A stretch of 61,727 bases of DNA, from positions 1 to 61,727 of the forward strand of contig NZ_LQOY01000038.1 in the NCBI RefSeq assembly GCF_002101675.1, read 5' to 3'. Origin of the DNA: Mycobacterium gordonae (lineage in GTDB: Bacteria; Actinomycetota; Actinomycetes; Mycobacteriales; Mycobacteriaceae). A program made the position numbers and the translations under genes. The notes beneath the pieces are model-generated. The model saw only the letters and a program-made list of their open reading frames with translations. It had not been told where the DNA came from and did not search any database. This document shows positions 31,517 through 39,548 of the stretch, one piece after another (positions within the stretch are counted from its first letter, which is position 1; every line of letters starts with the position of its first letter).

Positions 31517-31522
31517 ATGGTA
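31517..31522 (-). promoter_or_regulatory. -10 box for the leaderless DUF1906 gene
   Basis: Minus-strand TACCAT is followed by six bases and GTG at 31510. This supports the chosen start over upstream in-frame codons. Confidence 0.4.
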
Positions 31523-31629
31523 GCAACCGCATCTTTGCGATCGTCGAGAATTCAATCCGATCCCAGCTACTGGGGCTGCCGGCGGCTGCCGCGCACGGCC
31601 GGGCCGCGGGCCCGGGGTACCTGGTGGAC

Positions 31630-32981
31630 ATGGGTGTGCGTGTGGACGTCGTCGAGACATCGAGCCTGGGCGATCGCAGTTATGTGGTCGCTGACGAGGA
31701 CGCCGTGGTGGTCATCGATCCGCAGCGCGACATCGACCGGGTAATGCAGCTGCTTGGTGAGCCCTCGCCCGCATCACCCATGTCCTGGAAACGCATCTGC
31801 ACAACGACTATGTGACGGGGGGTTTGGAGTTGTCCCGCTCGACGGGAGCGCAGTACGTCATTCCCCGGGGTGACGACGTCGGTTATCCGGCTCGCCGGGT
31901 CGGCGACGGAGACGTCATCGACGCCGGCGGGTTTCGGCTGCGGGTCATCCACACACCGGGGCACACACTGGAGCACGTGAGCTATGCGCTCAGCGATGTT
32001 TCGGGGCGTTCCTTGGGCGTTTTTGCCGGTGGTTCAATGCTTTTCGATACCGCAGGACGCACCGATCTGCTCGGCGTCGACCGTGCCCACGAGTTGACCG
32101 TGGACCAGTACCGGTCAGTGCGCCGGCTGGCCGGCGAACTTCCCGCCGAGACTCAGGTCTATCCCACACACGGCTTCGGCAGTTTCTGTGCGGCCGGTGG
32201 CCAGGGGCGGGACTCGTCGACGGTGGGAGAGCAGCGGGCGTCTAATCCGGCCCTCACCCTGGATGAGGAAACGTTCGTCGGCGGGTTGCTCGCCACGTTG
32301 TCGGCCTACCCCGCCTACTACGAGCACATGGGCGTGATCAACCGCGACGGACCCGCTCCGGTGGACCTGTCGACACCGGCGCCGGTGGACCCGGGCGAAC
32401 TTCGGCGCCGCATCGAGGCCGGTGAATGGGTGATCGACCTACGCTCCCGGACCGCGTTCGCGGCTGGACATATCGGGGGCTCCTACGGCTTCGAGTTGTC
32501 GGATTCGTTCGTCACCTACCTCGGCTGGCTGTATGCCTGGGGTGAACCGCTGACCTTGATAGGAGAACGACGACCAGATCGCCACTGCCCGAAGGGGACT
32601 GGTACGTATCGGGGTCGACGACGTGCGCGGTGCGGCCACCGGCGACATCGGCAAACTGGCCGGCGAGCTCGGTCTGCGCTCCTACCGGTTTCAGATTTCG
32701 GCGAACTGGCAGCGGAAACGGGTCGTGATGAGGTGGCCGTGCTCGACGTGCGGCGCGACGAGGAGTTCCGGGACGGCCACGTACACAAGGCCATCAACAT
32801 TCCGGTCCACGAATTGATGCGCCGTCTCGACGAACTTCCGAACGGTGAGATCTGGGTGCACTGCGCCAGCGGCTACCGGGCTTCGGTAGCGGCTTCCATC
32901 CTCGACAAGTACGGCCGCGCGACGGTGCTGGTCGACGACAACTACGGCGCTGCTGAAGAACTCGGGTTGACCTGGCGGTAG
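31630..32981 (+). pseudogene. frameshifted MBL-fold / rhodanese fusion (persulfide dioxygenase-like)
   Basis: Across three pieces the sequence reads as one protein of about 450 residues. The N-terminus starts at 31630 (MGVRVDVVETSSLGDRSYVV). A one-base loss near 31765-31772 shifts the frame into THLHNDYVTGG, HTPGHTLEH and YPTHGFGSF, the metal site of the persulfide dioxygenase group. An inactive rhodanese domain follows. At about 32564 the frame shifts again: DDQIATARRG and VDDVRGAATGD continue in a second frame. At about 32690 it shifts back, ending in a rhodanese domain with VHCASGYRAS (active Cys). Intact relatives oxidise persulfides. The three shifts abolish a full-length product unless they are sequencing errors. 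Confidence 0.8.
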
Positions 32982-32984
32982 CGC

Positions 32985-33300
32985 CGCGATGATGGCGCCC
33001 ACATCAGAGTTGGCGCCGCGGCTATAGGGAAGTTTGGCAAGGCCCGTGGCCATCGCTTGGGTACGGCCACGCTCCCCCCAGAATCGAGGACAGCACGACC
33101 GACCCCGCGACCAGTCGCACCTGCCGTTCGAGCTCCCATCGCGGTGCACCGCGGTCGACCGGCAGGCCGTCGCCCTCCCAGGCCGTGAACCCGTTCTCGA
33201 GGACCCGTCCCGCACGCACAACCTCCTCGCGCAGCAGCCGCTCGGCTTTCGCCGCGCGCTGCCCGGACTTGACACCAGCACAACGTCTTCGGCTAAGCGG
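32985..33300 (-). pseudogene. remnant of a rhodanese-DUF2892 membrane protein
   Basis: Minus-strand fragments match the C-terminal part of a rhodanese with a DUF2892 membrane tail. KSGQRAAKAERLL and ENGFTAWEGDGLPV are in one frame, followed by WELERQVRLVAGSVVLSSILG. After a gap and frame change comes GLAKLPYSRGANSDVGAI, the typical DUF2892 end. The base string before KSGQ reads GTGTCAAG where GTGTGCAAG would be expected, so one base, and with it the active-site Cys codon, appears lost. The N-terminal part is missing, cut off near the GDPD gene. It is not functional. Confidence 0.7.
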
Positions 33301-33324
33301 GGGGCTATGGCGGATCGATGTTGG

Positions 33325-34194
33325 TCAGTCCTGCTGCCAGTGGCCGCGGGACACCAGCACCCGGCGCAGCAGGTCGGCCCGATCGGTGATGATGCCGTCC
33401 ACTCCGATGTCGAAAAGCGCGGCCATCTCCTCCGGGTCGTCGACCGTCCAGGCATGCACCTGGCGGCCCATCTCGTGGGCGGTGCGCACCAGGCCGGCCG
33501 TGATGACCGGCACCGCCCCCAGCCGCGACGGTAGCTGCAGGCAGTCGCTGTCGTGCATCAGCCGCCACGCATAGCCCTGGTCGCGCGGTGTCCTGGCCGC
33601 CAGCACCGCTAACAGTGCCCCTGTTCCGGCCGCGCTGGCGACGCGCCTGGACAGCAACCGCAGTGCCCGCCGGCGGCGGCGCTCGGAGAACGACGTCACC
33701 AATACCCGGTCGTGCACCTTCATCCGCTCGATGACGTCGACGGTCGGCTCCACCGCCGACCCGACCTTGATGTCGATGTTGACCCGGATATCGGGGTAGG
33801 TGGTCAACAAGTCTTCGAGAGTGGGGATCGACTCTCCTGCGCCGAGATCTGCCGTGCTCACTTCGCGCCAATCCAACTCGTCGACCGCTCCCCGCACGCC
33901 ACAGCGATCGTCAAGCCGCCGGTCGTGCAGGACCACCGCAACGCCGTCACGGGTGGCTCGTACGTCGGTCTCGATATAGCGAAATCCGAGCTGCACCGCC
34001 TCCCGGAAAGCGGCCATCGTGTTCATCGGGTACTTGAACGACGTAAACCCTCTGTGTGCCATGGCGATTGGGCCGTTTTCGCGAAGGAACTCCACGATCG
34101 CCGTCCCGTCGTCGTTCACCAGGTAAGTATCGCCACCGGGGCACCAAACGCCAGCACATTCCCTAACCGGTCGACCAAAGTTGTTAAGCCGCAT
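33325..34194 (-). CDS. glycerophosphodiester phosphodiesterase family protein
   Basis: This protein of up to 289 residues has the GDPD TIM barrel. AHRGFTSFKYPMNTMAAF carries the first catalytic His and substrate Arg, and YIETDVRATRDGVAVVLHDRRLDD gives the metal-binding Glu/Asp and the second catalytic His. LVTSFSERR, VHAWTVDDPEEM and GVDGIITDRADLL complete the barrel. It hydrolyses glycerophosphodiesters to glycerol 3-phosphate and an alcohol. No signal peptide is evident, so it is probably cytosolic. ATG at 34194 or GTG at 34119 are both possible; neither has a clear ribosome-binding site. It is divergent from the Cut2-like gene. Confidence 0.87.
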   Translation of the reverse strand: MRLNNFGRPVRECAGVWCPGGDTYLVNDDGTAIVEFLRENGPIAMAHRGFTSFKYPMNTMAAFREAVQLGFRYIETDVRATRDGVAVVLHDRRLDDRCGVRGAVDELDWREVSTADLGAGESIPTLEDLLTTYPDIRVNIDIKVGSAVEPTVDVIERMKVHDRVLVTSFSERRRRRALRLLSRRVASAAGTGALLAVLAARTPRDQGYAWRLMHDSDCLQLPSRLGAVPVITAGLVRTAHEMGRQVHAWTVDDPEEMAALFDIGVDGIITDRADLLRRVLVSRGHWQQD

Positions 34195-34214
34195 ACGGGC
34201 GCGACATCACTGGC

Positions 34215-34220
34215 TACGAT
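34215..34220 (+). promoter_or_regulatory. -10 box for the leaderless cutinase gene
   Basis: TACGAT lies eight bases before GTG at 34229. Consistent with a leaderless transcript. Confidence 0.35.
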
Positions 34221-34228
34221 CATGTGCT

Positions 34229-34927
34229 GTGCGCCAACTAGTCAGCCGGAAATCGGTAGAACCCTGTCTAGCGGCAATCGCCACCGTTGCCGCGCTGCTT
34301 TTCGCCGGTGTGGTGTTGCCGGCCGGTGCTCCCGGCGCGGCCGGTTCCGCGGTCGCCGCCAATTGTCCGCAGGTGGAAGTCGTCTTCGCCAGAGGCCGAT
34401 TCGAATCGGCGGGCCCGGGAGCCCTCGGCAATGCGTTCATCAGCTCGCTCAGTTCCAAGGTCGGCGGTCGGAGCATGAGCACTTACGCCGTGAAGTACCC
34501 GGCCGACACCGAGGTTGATATCGGCGCCAACGACATGAGTCGGCACATCCAGTACATGGTCAACAATTGCCCCAACACCCGGCTGGTGCTGGGCGGCTAC
34601 TCGCTCGGTGCGGCGGTCACCGACGTCGTGCTCGCGGTGCCCATGTCCGCGTTCGGATTCGACAGCCCGCTTCCCGATGGTGCCGATCAACACATCGCCG
34701 CCGTCGCCCTGTTCGGCAATGGAAGTCAATGGGTCGGGCCGATCACCAATTTCAGCCCGCTCTACAACGACCGGACCATCGAGCTGTGTCACGGAGCCGA
34801 CCCGGTCTGCAACCCGGCCGACCCGAATACCTGGAAACAGAACTGGCCAGAGCACCTGGCCAACGCGTACATCCAGGCCGGCATGGCGAACCAGGCCGCG
34901 GACTTCGTCGCGGGCAAGCTGCAGTAG
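34229..34927 (+). CDS. cut2: secreted cutinase-like esterase Cut2
   Basis: This 232-residue cutinase has a Sec signal (hydrophobic 14-42, cleavage near Ala43-Ala44), Cys46 and Cys114 forming the first disulfide, Ser125 in GGYSLGAAVTD, Asp191 in CHGADPVC and His209 in EHLANAY. The central segment (VALFGNGSQWVGPITNFSP) and the end (NQAADFVAGKLQ) closely resemble M. tuberculosis Cut2/Culp2 (Rv2301) as I recall it. It would be a surface or secreted carboxylesterase or lipase. GTG at 34229 is chosen for signal length and the upstream -10. The small membrane-protein gene ends in the adjoining base on the other strand. Confidence 0.88.
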   Translation: MRQLVSRKSVEPCLAAIATVAALLFAGVVLPAGAPGAAGSAVAANCPQVEVVFARGRFESAGPGALGNAFISSLSSKVGGRSMSTYAVKYPADTEVDIGANDMSRHIQYMVNNCPNTRLVLGGYSLGAAVTDVVLAVPMSAFGFDSPLPDGADQHIAAVALFGNGSQWVGPITNFSPLYNDRTIELCHGADPVCNPADPNTWKQNWPEHLANAYIQAGMANQAADFVAGKLQ

Positions 34928-35191
34928 CTATCTGCTTCTGAGCAGCCGCCGGGCCTGCGCCATCGGTACCTGTCCCCAAAGGCCTGCGATCGCGGTGGAC
35001 GCATGGCGGGGCGCCAGCATCCGCTGCATCCGACGGGCGACTACCAGCACGACAAGACTGACGGTGAGTTTGCCCAGGGCGAGTCGAGAGGTCCGCTTCT
35101 TCCAGGTTGGCCGGTGGGAGGCTGAGCGCCGCCCGAAGTGATACCCGGTGCACAGGGCCGTTATCAGAGCGAGCCCAATCAGCACCACCAT
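34928..35191 (-). CDS. small predicted membrane protein
   Basis: This protein of about 87 residues has a hydrophobic N-terminal helix (VVLIGLALITALCTGYHFG), a basic patch with Arg/Lys/Trp, a second hydrophobic segment (LTVSLVVLVVARRM) and a basic tail. Two transmembrane helices with a positively charged loop are plausible. I recognise no family. A TTG start at 35260 would add 23 basic residues. It could be a real small gene; codon use is GC-rich at third positions, but there is no clear ribosome-binding site. Confidence 0.45.
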   Translation of the reverse strand: MVVLIGLALITALCTGYHFGRRSASHRPTWKKRTSRLALGKLTVSLVVLVVARRMQRMLAPRHASTAIAGLWGQVPMAQARRLLRSR

Positions 35192-35260
35192 GTCGAAGAG
35201 CCTGCTCTGCCGCCGTCGCGGTTCGGTCTCACGAAAGATACGCCTCGGCCAATAAACCAA

Positions 35261-35931
35261 GGCCCGCTCCTCGGACCCGGCCCGGGCCGACGCCGGGTCC
35301 CGTTAAGAATCAGCCTGAGAATTAAGGTGACAGGGCGACGCTGCGACCCCGGCATTCCACGCCAGGGAGATATGTTCACGCTGAATTTATAGATGGAATT
35401 TCGGTATTCATATGATTAGCCAGCGCAATACTATTCAGTGGCGCTTCGGGGTCGTGTGAGGGCGATCGGCTCAGTCGCCGTCGCCCGGGCCGGCGTCGTC
35501 GTGCGCCGCGATTGCCGGACGCCGCATTGCCGACCGACATGAGGCGTTCCGGTGGCTGCGTCCCATCGGCCCGACGGTTGCTCCCCAACGTCGTGCCGCA
35601 CGAAAAGCTCACTGACATCGTCTTTTTGAGCTTCCAGGGTCTCCGGCGGACTGCGCTGGCGCGGTCCCTGCTCGACCCGAGTGTTGCTGCCCTGCCCCTG
35701 CGTCGTGCCTGCGGCGGATTATGTGGCCTTTTACTGCACAGATGCTGCGCAGATTCTATGAAGATGATGTGACTAAAAATCAAGGTGAATGTTGGCTAAA
35801 CAGCAAGATCAGGGTCCATTCGGCGAGGTTAGCCACATTGAACCGGCCAGGGCGCGGTCAATACCGTACCGAGATAACGGCAACGCATTGACCTGTGAGA
35901 ACCCGACCCCACAGCTTGTTCGGAGGAACCT
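35261..35931. other. gene-poor stretch upstream of the PE/PPE operon
   Basis: These 670 bases hold no gene I can support. Two AT-richer patches (about 35385-35440 and 35755-35835) flank a GC-rich middle. Open frames of 86 and 135 codons on opposite strands lack recognisable domains and good start signals. The 3' part must hold the promoter of the PE gene, whose ribosome-binding site GGAGGA is at 35922-35927. Confidence 0.5.
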
Positions 35932-36228
35932 ATGTCATTCGTACGTACTTATCCAGAGCACCTGGCGGCCGCGGCCAGCAATCTGCAGTCGCTCGGCGCG
36001 GCGTTGAACGTGGGTAATGCGGCCGCCGCAACCCCCACCACCGGCGTCGTCCCCGCGGCGGCCGACGAGGTGTCGATCCTGACGGCGGCGCAGTTCGCCA
36101 CTCACGCCGCGCGGTTTCAGGAGTTGCAGGCACGGGCCGCTCAGATTCAGGCGGCACTGGCGGCGACGCTCGGGACGAGTGCGGGCTCCTACGCGGCGAC
36201 CGAAGCAGCCAACGCGGCTTCGGTCTGA
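35932..36228 (+). CDS. PE family protein, ESX-5 type
   Basis: This 98-residue PE protein consists of the PE domain alone: FVRTYPEHLAAAASNLQ, GVVPAAADEVSILTAAQF and the C-terminal secretion motif YxxxE (Tyr87-Glu91) in SYAATEAANAA. It forms a helical hairpin that pairs with a PPE partner for ESX secretion. Strong GGAGGA precedes the ATG. It sits 31 bp before a PPE gene and is surely in the same operon. Sequence style matches the PE18/PE19 group associated with ESX-5. Confidence 0.93.
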   Translation: MSFVRTYPEHLAAAASNLQSLGAALNVGNAAAATPTTGVVPAAADEVSILTAAQFATHAARFQELQARAAQIQAALAATLGTSAGSYAATEAANAASV

Positions 36229-36259
36229 GCGATCACAAGAGACTAGGGGAACGAACGCA

Positions 36260-37444
36260 ATGGTTGACTACGGCTTGTTGCCGCCCGAGATCAACTCCGG
36301 CCTCATTTACGCCGGTCCCGGGGCCGGTTCACTGCTGGCCGCTGCCTCGGCATGGAGTGGGCTGGCCGCCGACCTGCAGGAGGTCGCGTCGGGCCATCGG
36401 TCGGTGATCACTGCGCTGACCAGCGGGCCGTGGCTGGGCCCGGCATCGGCATCGTTGACCTCCAGCGTCAGTCCGTTCCTCACCTGGCTGGACGACAGCG
36501 CCTTGCAGGCCGCGCAGGCAGCAAGTCAGGCGACCGCCGCGGTGAACGCCTACGAAACGGCATTTGCCGCTAGCGTTCCGCCTCCGTTGATCGTCGCGAA
36601 CCGCGCCCTGCTGCAGGAATTGGTCGCATCCAACCTGCTCGGCCAGAACAGTTCGGCGATCTCGACCCTCGAGGCCCAGTACGCCGAATTCTGGGCTCAG
36701 GATTCGGGGGCGATGTACACCTACGCGGGCAGTGCGGCGGCGGCCACCAAGCTGTCGGAGTTGCCGGCGCCGGCGGAGGTGGTGGATCCGATGGGCGTGG
36801 TCGACCAGGCCATCGCGGTCTTCAAAGCGCAGTACAACACCGGCTACACCAACGTGATGAATGTGGTGGCGCAGATCAACCCCAGGGTCTCCGATGTGTT
36901 GAAGACGTTGTCCTCCCCGATTAACGGCACGGCGATCGACCAGTTCCTGGTGGCGAACACGCCGTTGGACGACGTGGTGTCGTTGTACAGCAAGTACCTC
37001 TCGCCCTATGTCAACTCGATGGCGGCGATGATCCAGTCGACGCAGTCGTTTGGCCAGGTCAGCAACGGTCTTACCGCCATGGCAAACTTCGCGAAGCCGG
37101 CGGCTTCCGCGGCTAAGGCGGCCGAAGGCGCAGCATCGGCCGCGGGCGCGGCCGCGGCCAGCGCCGGGCAGGCCGCGGCGGGCGCCGCCGGCAACCTCGG
37201 CGGTGTGGCAGCGGGTCTGGGCAAGGCGATTCCGATCGGCGGCTTGTCGGCGCCGGCGAACTGGGTGCCGTGGCACGCCACCACCAATCCCGGCATCGCC
37301 AGCGCGATCCCGGCCGCCGCGGAGGGCAACAGCTTCCCGATGGCCCCGCCGTTCGGGCAGTTCGTCAACGGCGGGTACGGCCGCAACCAGCCGACCTACG
37401 GGTTCAAGCCTTCCGTCATGGCCAAGCCCCCGGCCGCCGGCTAA
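36260..37444 (+). CDS. PPE family protein, SVP type, first of a tandem pair
   Basis: This 394-residue protein has a PPE domain (YGLLPPEINSGLIYAGPG, SGPWLGPASAS, NLLGQNSSAI), then a middle region with VLKTLSSPING and YSKYLSPYV, and a C-terminal PPE-SVP-like region where the signature reads GGLSAPANW. It ends in PPFGQFVNGGYG and KPPAAG. Such proteins are ESX-5 substrates found in the outer envelope. It follows the PE gene and precedes a paralogue by 18 bp. The Ala-rich stretch near residue 285 is a linker. Confidence 0.93.
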   Translation: MVDYGLLPPEINSGLIYAGPGAGSLLAAASAWSGLAADLQEVASGHRSVITALTSGPWLGPASASLTSSVSPFLTWLDDSALQAAQAASQATAAVNAYETAFAASVPPPLIVANRALLQELVASNLLGQNSSAISTLEAQYAEFWAQDSGAMYTYAGSAAAATKLSELPAPAEVVDPMGVVDQAIAVFKAQYNTGYTNVMNVVAQINPRVSDVLKTLSSPINGTAIDQFLVANTPLDDVVSLYSKYLSPYVNSMAAMIQSTQSFGQVSNGLTAMANFAKPAASAAKAAEGAASAAGAAAASAGQAAAGAAGNLGGVAAGLGKAIPIGGLSAPANWVPWHATTNPGIASAIPAAAEGNSFPMAPPFGQFVNGGYGRNQPTYGFKPSVMAKPPAAG

Positions 37445-37462
37445 CGGCCGCTGCACAAAGCA

Positions 37463-38662
37463 ATGGTTGATTACGGCGCGTTGCCGCCCGAGGTTAATTC
37501 GGGCCGCATCTATACGGGTCCGGGGGCGGGACCAATGCTTGCCGCCGCGGCGGCGTGGAGCGGACTGGCGGCAGACCTGCAAGCCGCAGCCACCGGCCAT
37601 CGGTTGGTGATATCCGAGCTGACCAGCGGCCCATGGCTGGGTCCGGCGTCGGCGTCGATGCTGGCGGCGGCGAGTCCCTTCGTGGTGTTCCTGGACAGCA
37701 GTGCGGTCGAGGCCGAGCAGGCGGCAAGCCAGGCCTTTGCGGCGGCAGCCGCCTACGAGGCCGCGTTCGCCGCTTCTATCCCGCCGCCGGTTATTGCCGC
37801 CAACCGTGCTCTGCTGGCGGCGCTGGTCGCAACCAACTTCCTGGGCCAGAACACCCCCGCTATCGCGGCGACCGAGGCGCTCTACGCCGAGTTCTGGGCG
37901 CAGGACGCCGCGGCGATGTACAACTACGCGGGCAGCGCGGCGGCGGCCACCCAGTTCGGGGAATTGCCGGAACCGGCCGAAGTCGCCGACCCATATCAGC
38001 TCGCTGACCAGGCTATTGCGGCGTTCAAAGGTCAATACAGCCAGGTTTTCAGCAACGTCATGAACGTCGCGGGTCAACTGAACACCAGAGTGGCCGACGT
38101 GCTCAAGACCCTGTCGTCGCCGATCAACAGCACGGCGATCGACCAGTGGCTGATCGCGAACACGCCGTTGGACGACATCGTTCCGCTCTACAGCAAGTAC
38201 CTTTCGCCCTACGTCTCGGCGGTCACGGCGATATTCCAGTCGGGGCAGGCGTTCGGACAGGCCAGCAGCGGCTCGATCGCTATCACCAATTTCATGAACA
38301 ATCTGGCTCCTGCGGCCAAAGCGGCCGGCCGCGCCGCTCAAGCCGCCGGCGCGGCCGGGGCCAACCTGGGCACGAAGGTGGGCAGCGTGACCGCTGGTCT
38401 GGGTAGGGCGGTCCCGCTGAGCGGACTGTCGGTGCCGGCCAGCTGGACCTCCGCGGTGGGGACAGCTACAGGTCCGGGTACCACGGCGATCAGCAACTCC
38501 ACCGCAATTCCGGCGGCTCTGGAAACCACGGCAACGGGCGCGGCCGGCAATACTCCGGTGGCCCCGCCATTCGGGCAGTTTTTCAATGCCGGCAACGGCC
38601 GCAAAACGCCCGCCTACGGGCATCGGTTGACCTTCATGACCAGGCCACCGGCGGCCGGATAG
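37463..38662 (+). CDS. PPE family protein, SVP type, second of a tandem pair
   Basis: This 399-residue paralogue of the preceding gene has the same plan: YGALPPEVNSGRIYTGPG, SGPWLGPASASM, NFLGQNTPAIA, VLKTLSSPINST, YSKYLSPYV, the canonical signature SGLSVPASW and the ending PPFGQFFNAGNG...PPAAG. The pair arose by tandem duplication. Only one PE is encoded with the two PPE proteins, so both may compete for it. It is the last gene of the operon; the glucanase begins 54 bp downstream. Confidence 0.93.
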   Translation: MVDYGALPPEVNSGRIYTGPGAGPMLAAAAAWSGLAADLQAAATGHRLVISELTSGPWLGPASASMLAAASPFVVFLDSSAVEAEQAASQAFAAAAAYEAAFAASIPPPVIAANRALLAALVATNFLGQNTPAIAATEALYAEFWAQDAAAMYNYAGSAAAATQFGELPEPAEVADPYQLADQAIAAFKGQYSQVFSNVMNVAGQLNTRVADVLKTLSSPINSTAIDQWLIANTPLDDIVPLYSKYLSPYVSAVTAIFQSGQAFGQASSGSIAITNFMNNLAPAAKAAGRAAQAAGAAGANLGTKVGSVTAGLGRAVPLSGLSVPASWTSAVGTATGPGTTAISNSTAIPAALETTATGAAGNTPVAPPFGQFFNAGNGRKTPAYGHRLTFMTRPPAAG

Positions 38663-38716
38663 GCGCTCGTGAATTTCGGGGATTTTCGAAGGCCTCGTCG
38701 TGGCTGCTAGGGTGCC

Positions 38717-39532
38717 TTGCTAATGCTCGAATTTGATCGTCGCCGCATGCTGTTGATGACGGGCCTGATGACCGGTGCGGCCGCACTGGGTGCGGCCCCC
38801 GTTCCGAAGGCCGGTGCAGCTCCCAGCGGCGCAGCCGGTCCGTACCTGTTCCACGACGAGTTCGACGGACCGGCCGGCTCCGCCCCGGACCCCGCGAAAT
38901 GGACGGTCTCCAAAGCGCGCGAGACGATCAAGGACCCGACGTATTGGGAGCTTCCCGAGCACGTCGGCCAGTACCGCGACGATCGACAGAACGTTTTCAT
39001 CGACGGGAACTCGAACCTCGTCATCCGCGCCGCCAAAGACGGGCCGACCTACTACGGCGGCAAGGTATTCAGTCCGTGGCAAGGCGGCATCGGCCACACC
39101 TGGGAAGCTCGCATCAAGTTCGATTGCCTCACCCCGGGCGCCTGGCCCGCGTTCTGGTTGTCCAGTGACGCGCAGGGCGAGATCGACATCGTCGAGTGGT
39201 ACGGCAACGGCAGCTGGCCGTCCGCGACTACCGTCCACGCAAAAGCCAACGGCTCGGAGTGGAAGACCCACAACATCGCTCTGGACAGCGCGTGGCACAC
39301 CTGGCGAGTGCAGTGGGACGACGCCGGAATGCGCTTCTGGCAGGACTACACCGACGGCGCGCAGCCGTATTTCACGGTGGCGGCCAACTCGCTGCCGGAC
39401 TGGCCGTTCAACAATCCCGGCTACCAGGTTTTCCCAATCCTGAATCTGGCTGTGGCCGGTTCCGGCGGCGGTGATCCCGGGCCCGGGCACTATCCGGCGC
39501 AGATGCTGGTCGACTACGTGCGGGTCTGGTAG
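38717..39532 (+). CDS. exported GH16 beta-glucanase (Rv0315-like)
   Basis: This protein of about 271 residues has a Tat-type signal (DRRRMLLMTG then hydrophobic Ala/Gly) and a GH16 laminarinase-like sandwich domain. The catalytic motif is GEIDIVEW with Glu155, Asp157 and Glu160. DEFDGPAGSAPDPAKW, TWEARIKF, HTWRVQWDDAGMRFW and FPILNLAVAGSGGG are family landmarks. It resembles M. tuberculosis Rv0315 (an exported beta-1,3-glucanase homologue) as I recall it. The start is TTG at 38717 or ATG at 38723; a TAGGGT lies at 38708-38713. It would cleave beta-1,3-glucans outside the membrane. Confidence 0.9.
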   Translation: MLMLEFDRRRMLLMTGLMTGAAALGAAPVPKAGAAPSGAAGPYLFHDEFDGPAGSAPDPAKWTVSKARETIKDPTYWELPEHVGQYRDDRQNVFIDGNSNLVIRAAKDGPTYYGGKVFSPWQGGIGHTWEARIKFDCLTPGAWPAFWLSSDAQGEIDIVEWYGNGSWPSATTVHAKANGSEWKTHNIALDSAWHTWRVQWDDAGMRFWQDYTDGAQPYFTVAANSLPDWPFNNPGYQVFPILNLAVAGSGGGDPGPGHYPAQMLVDYVRVW

Positions 39533-39536
39533 CCAC

Positions 39537-39542
39537 TACAGT
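39537..39542 (+). promoter_or_regulatory. -10 box for the leaderless serpin-like gene
   Basis: TACAGT is followed by six bases and ATG at 39549. It lies just after the stop of the glucanase gene, so the serpin-like gene can be transcribed on its own. Confidence 0.4.
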
Positions 39543-39548
39543 TCGGGC

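Noticed and set aside
33034..33574. Plus-strand open frames across the rhodanese remnant and GDPD
   Set aside because: Antisense to recognisable protein motifs on the minus strand.
35376..35783. 135-codon minus-strand frame and 86-codon plus-strand frame in the gap before the PE gene
   Set aside because: No domains, no ribosome-binding sites, and the two overlap on opposite strands with basic low-complexity products.
36329..38623. 764-codon minus-strand open frame opposite the two PPE genes
   Set aside because: The translation is Arg/Gly/Val-rich without domains, and the plus strand clearly encodes PPE proteins.
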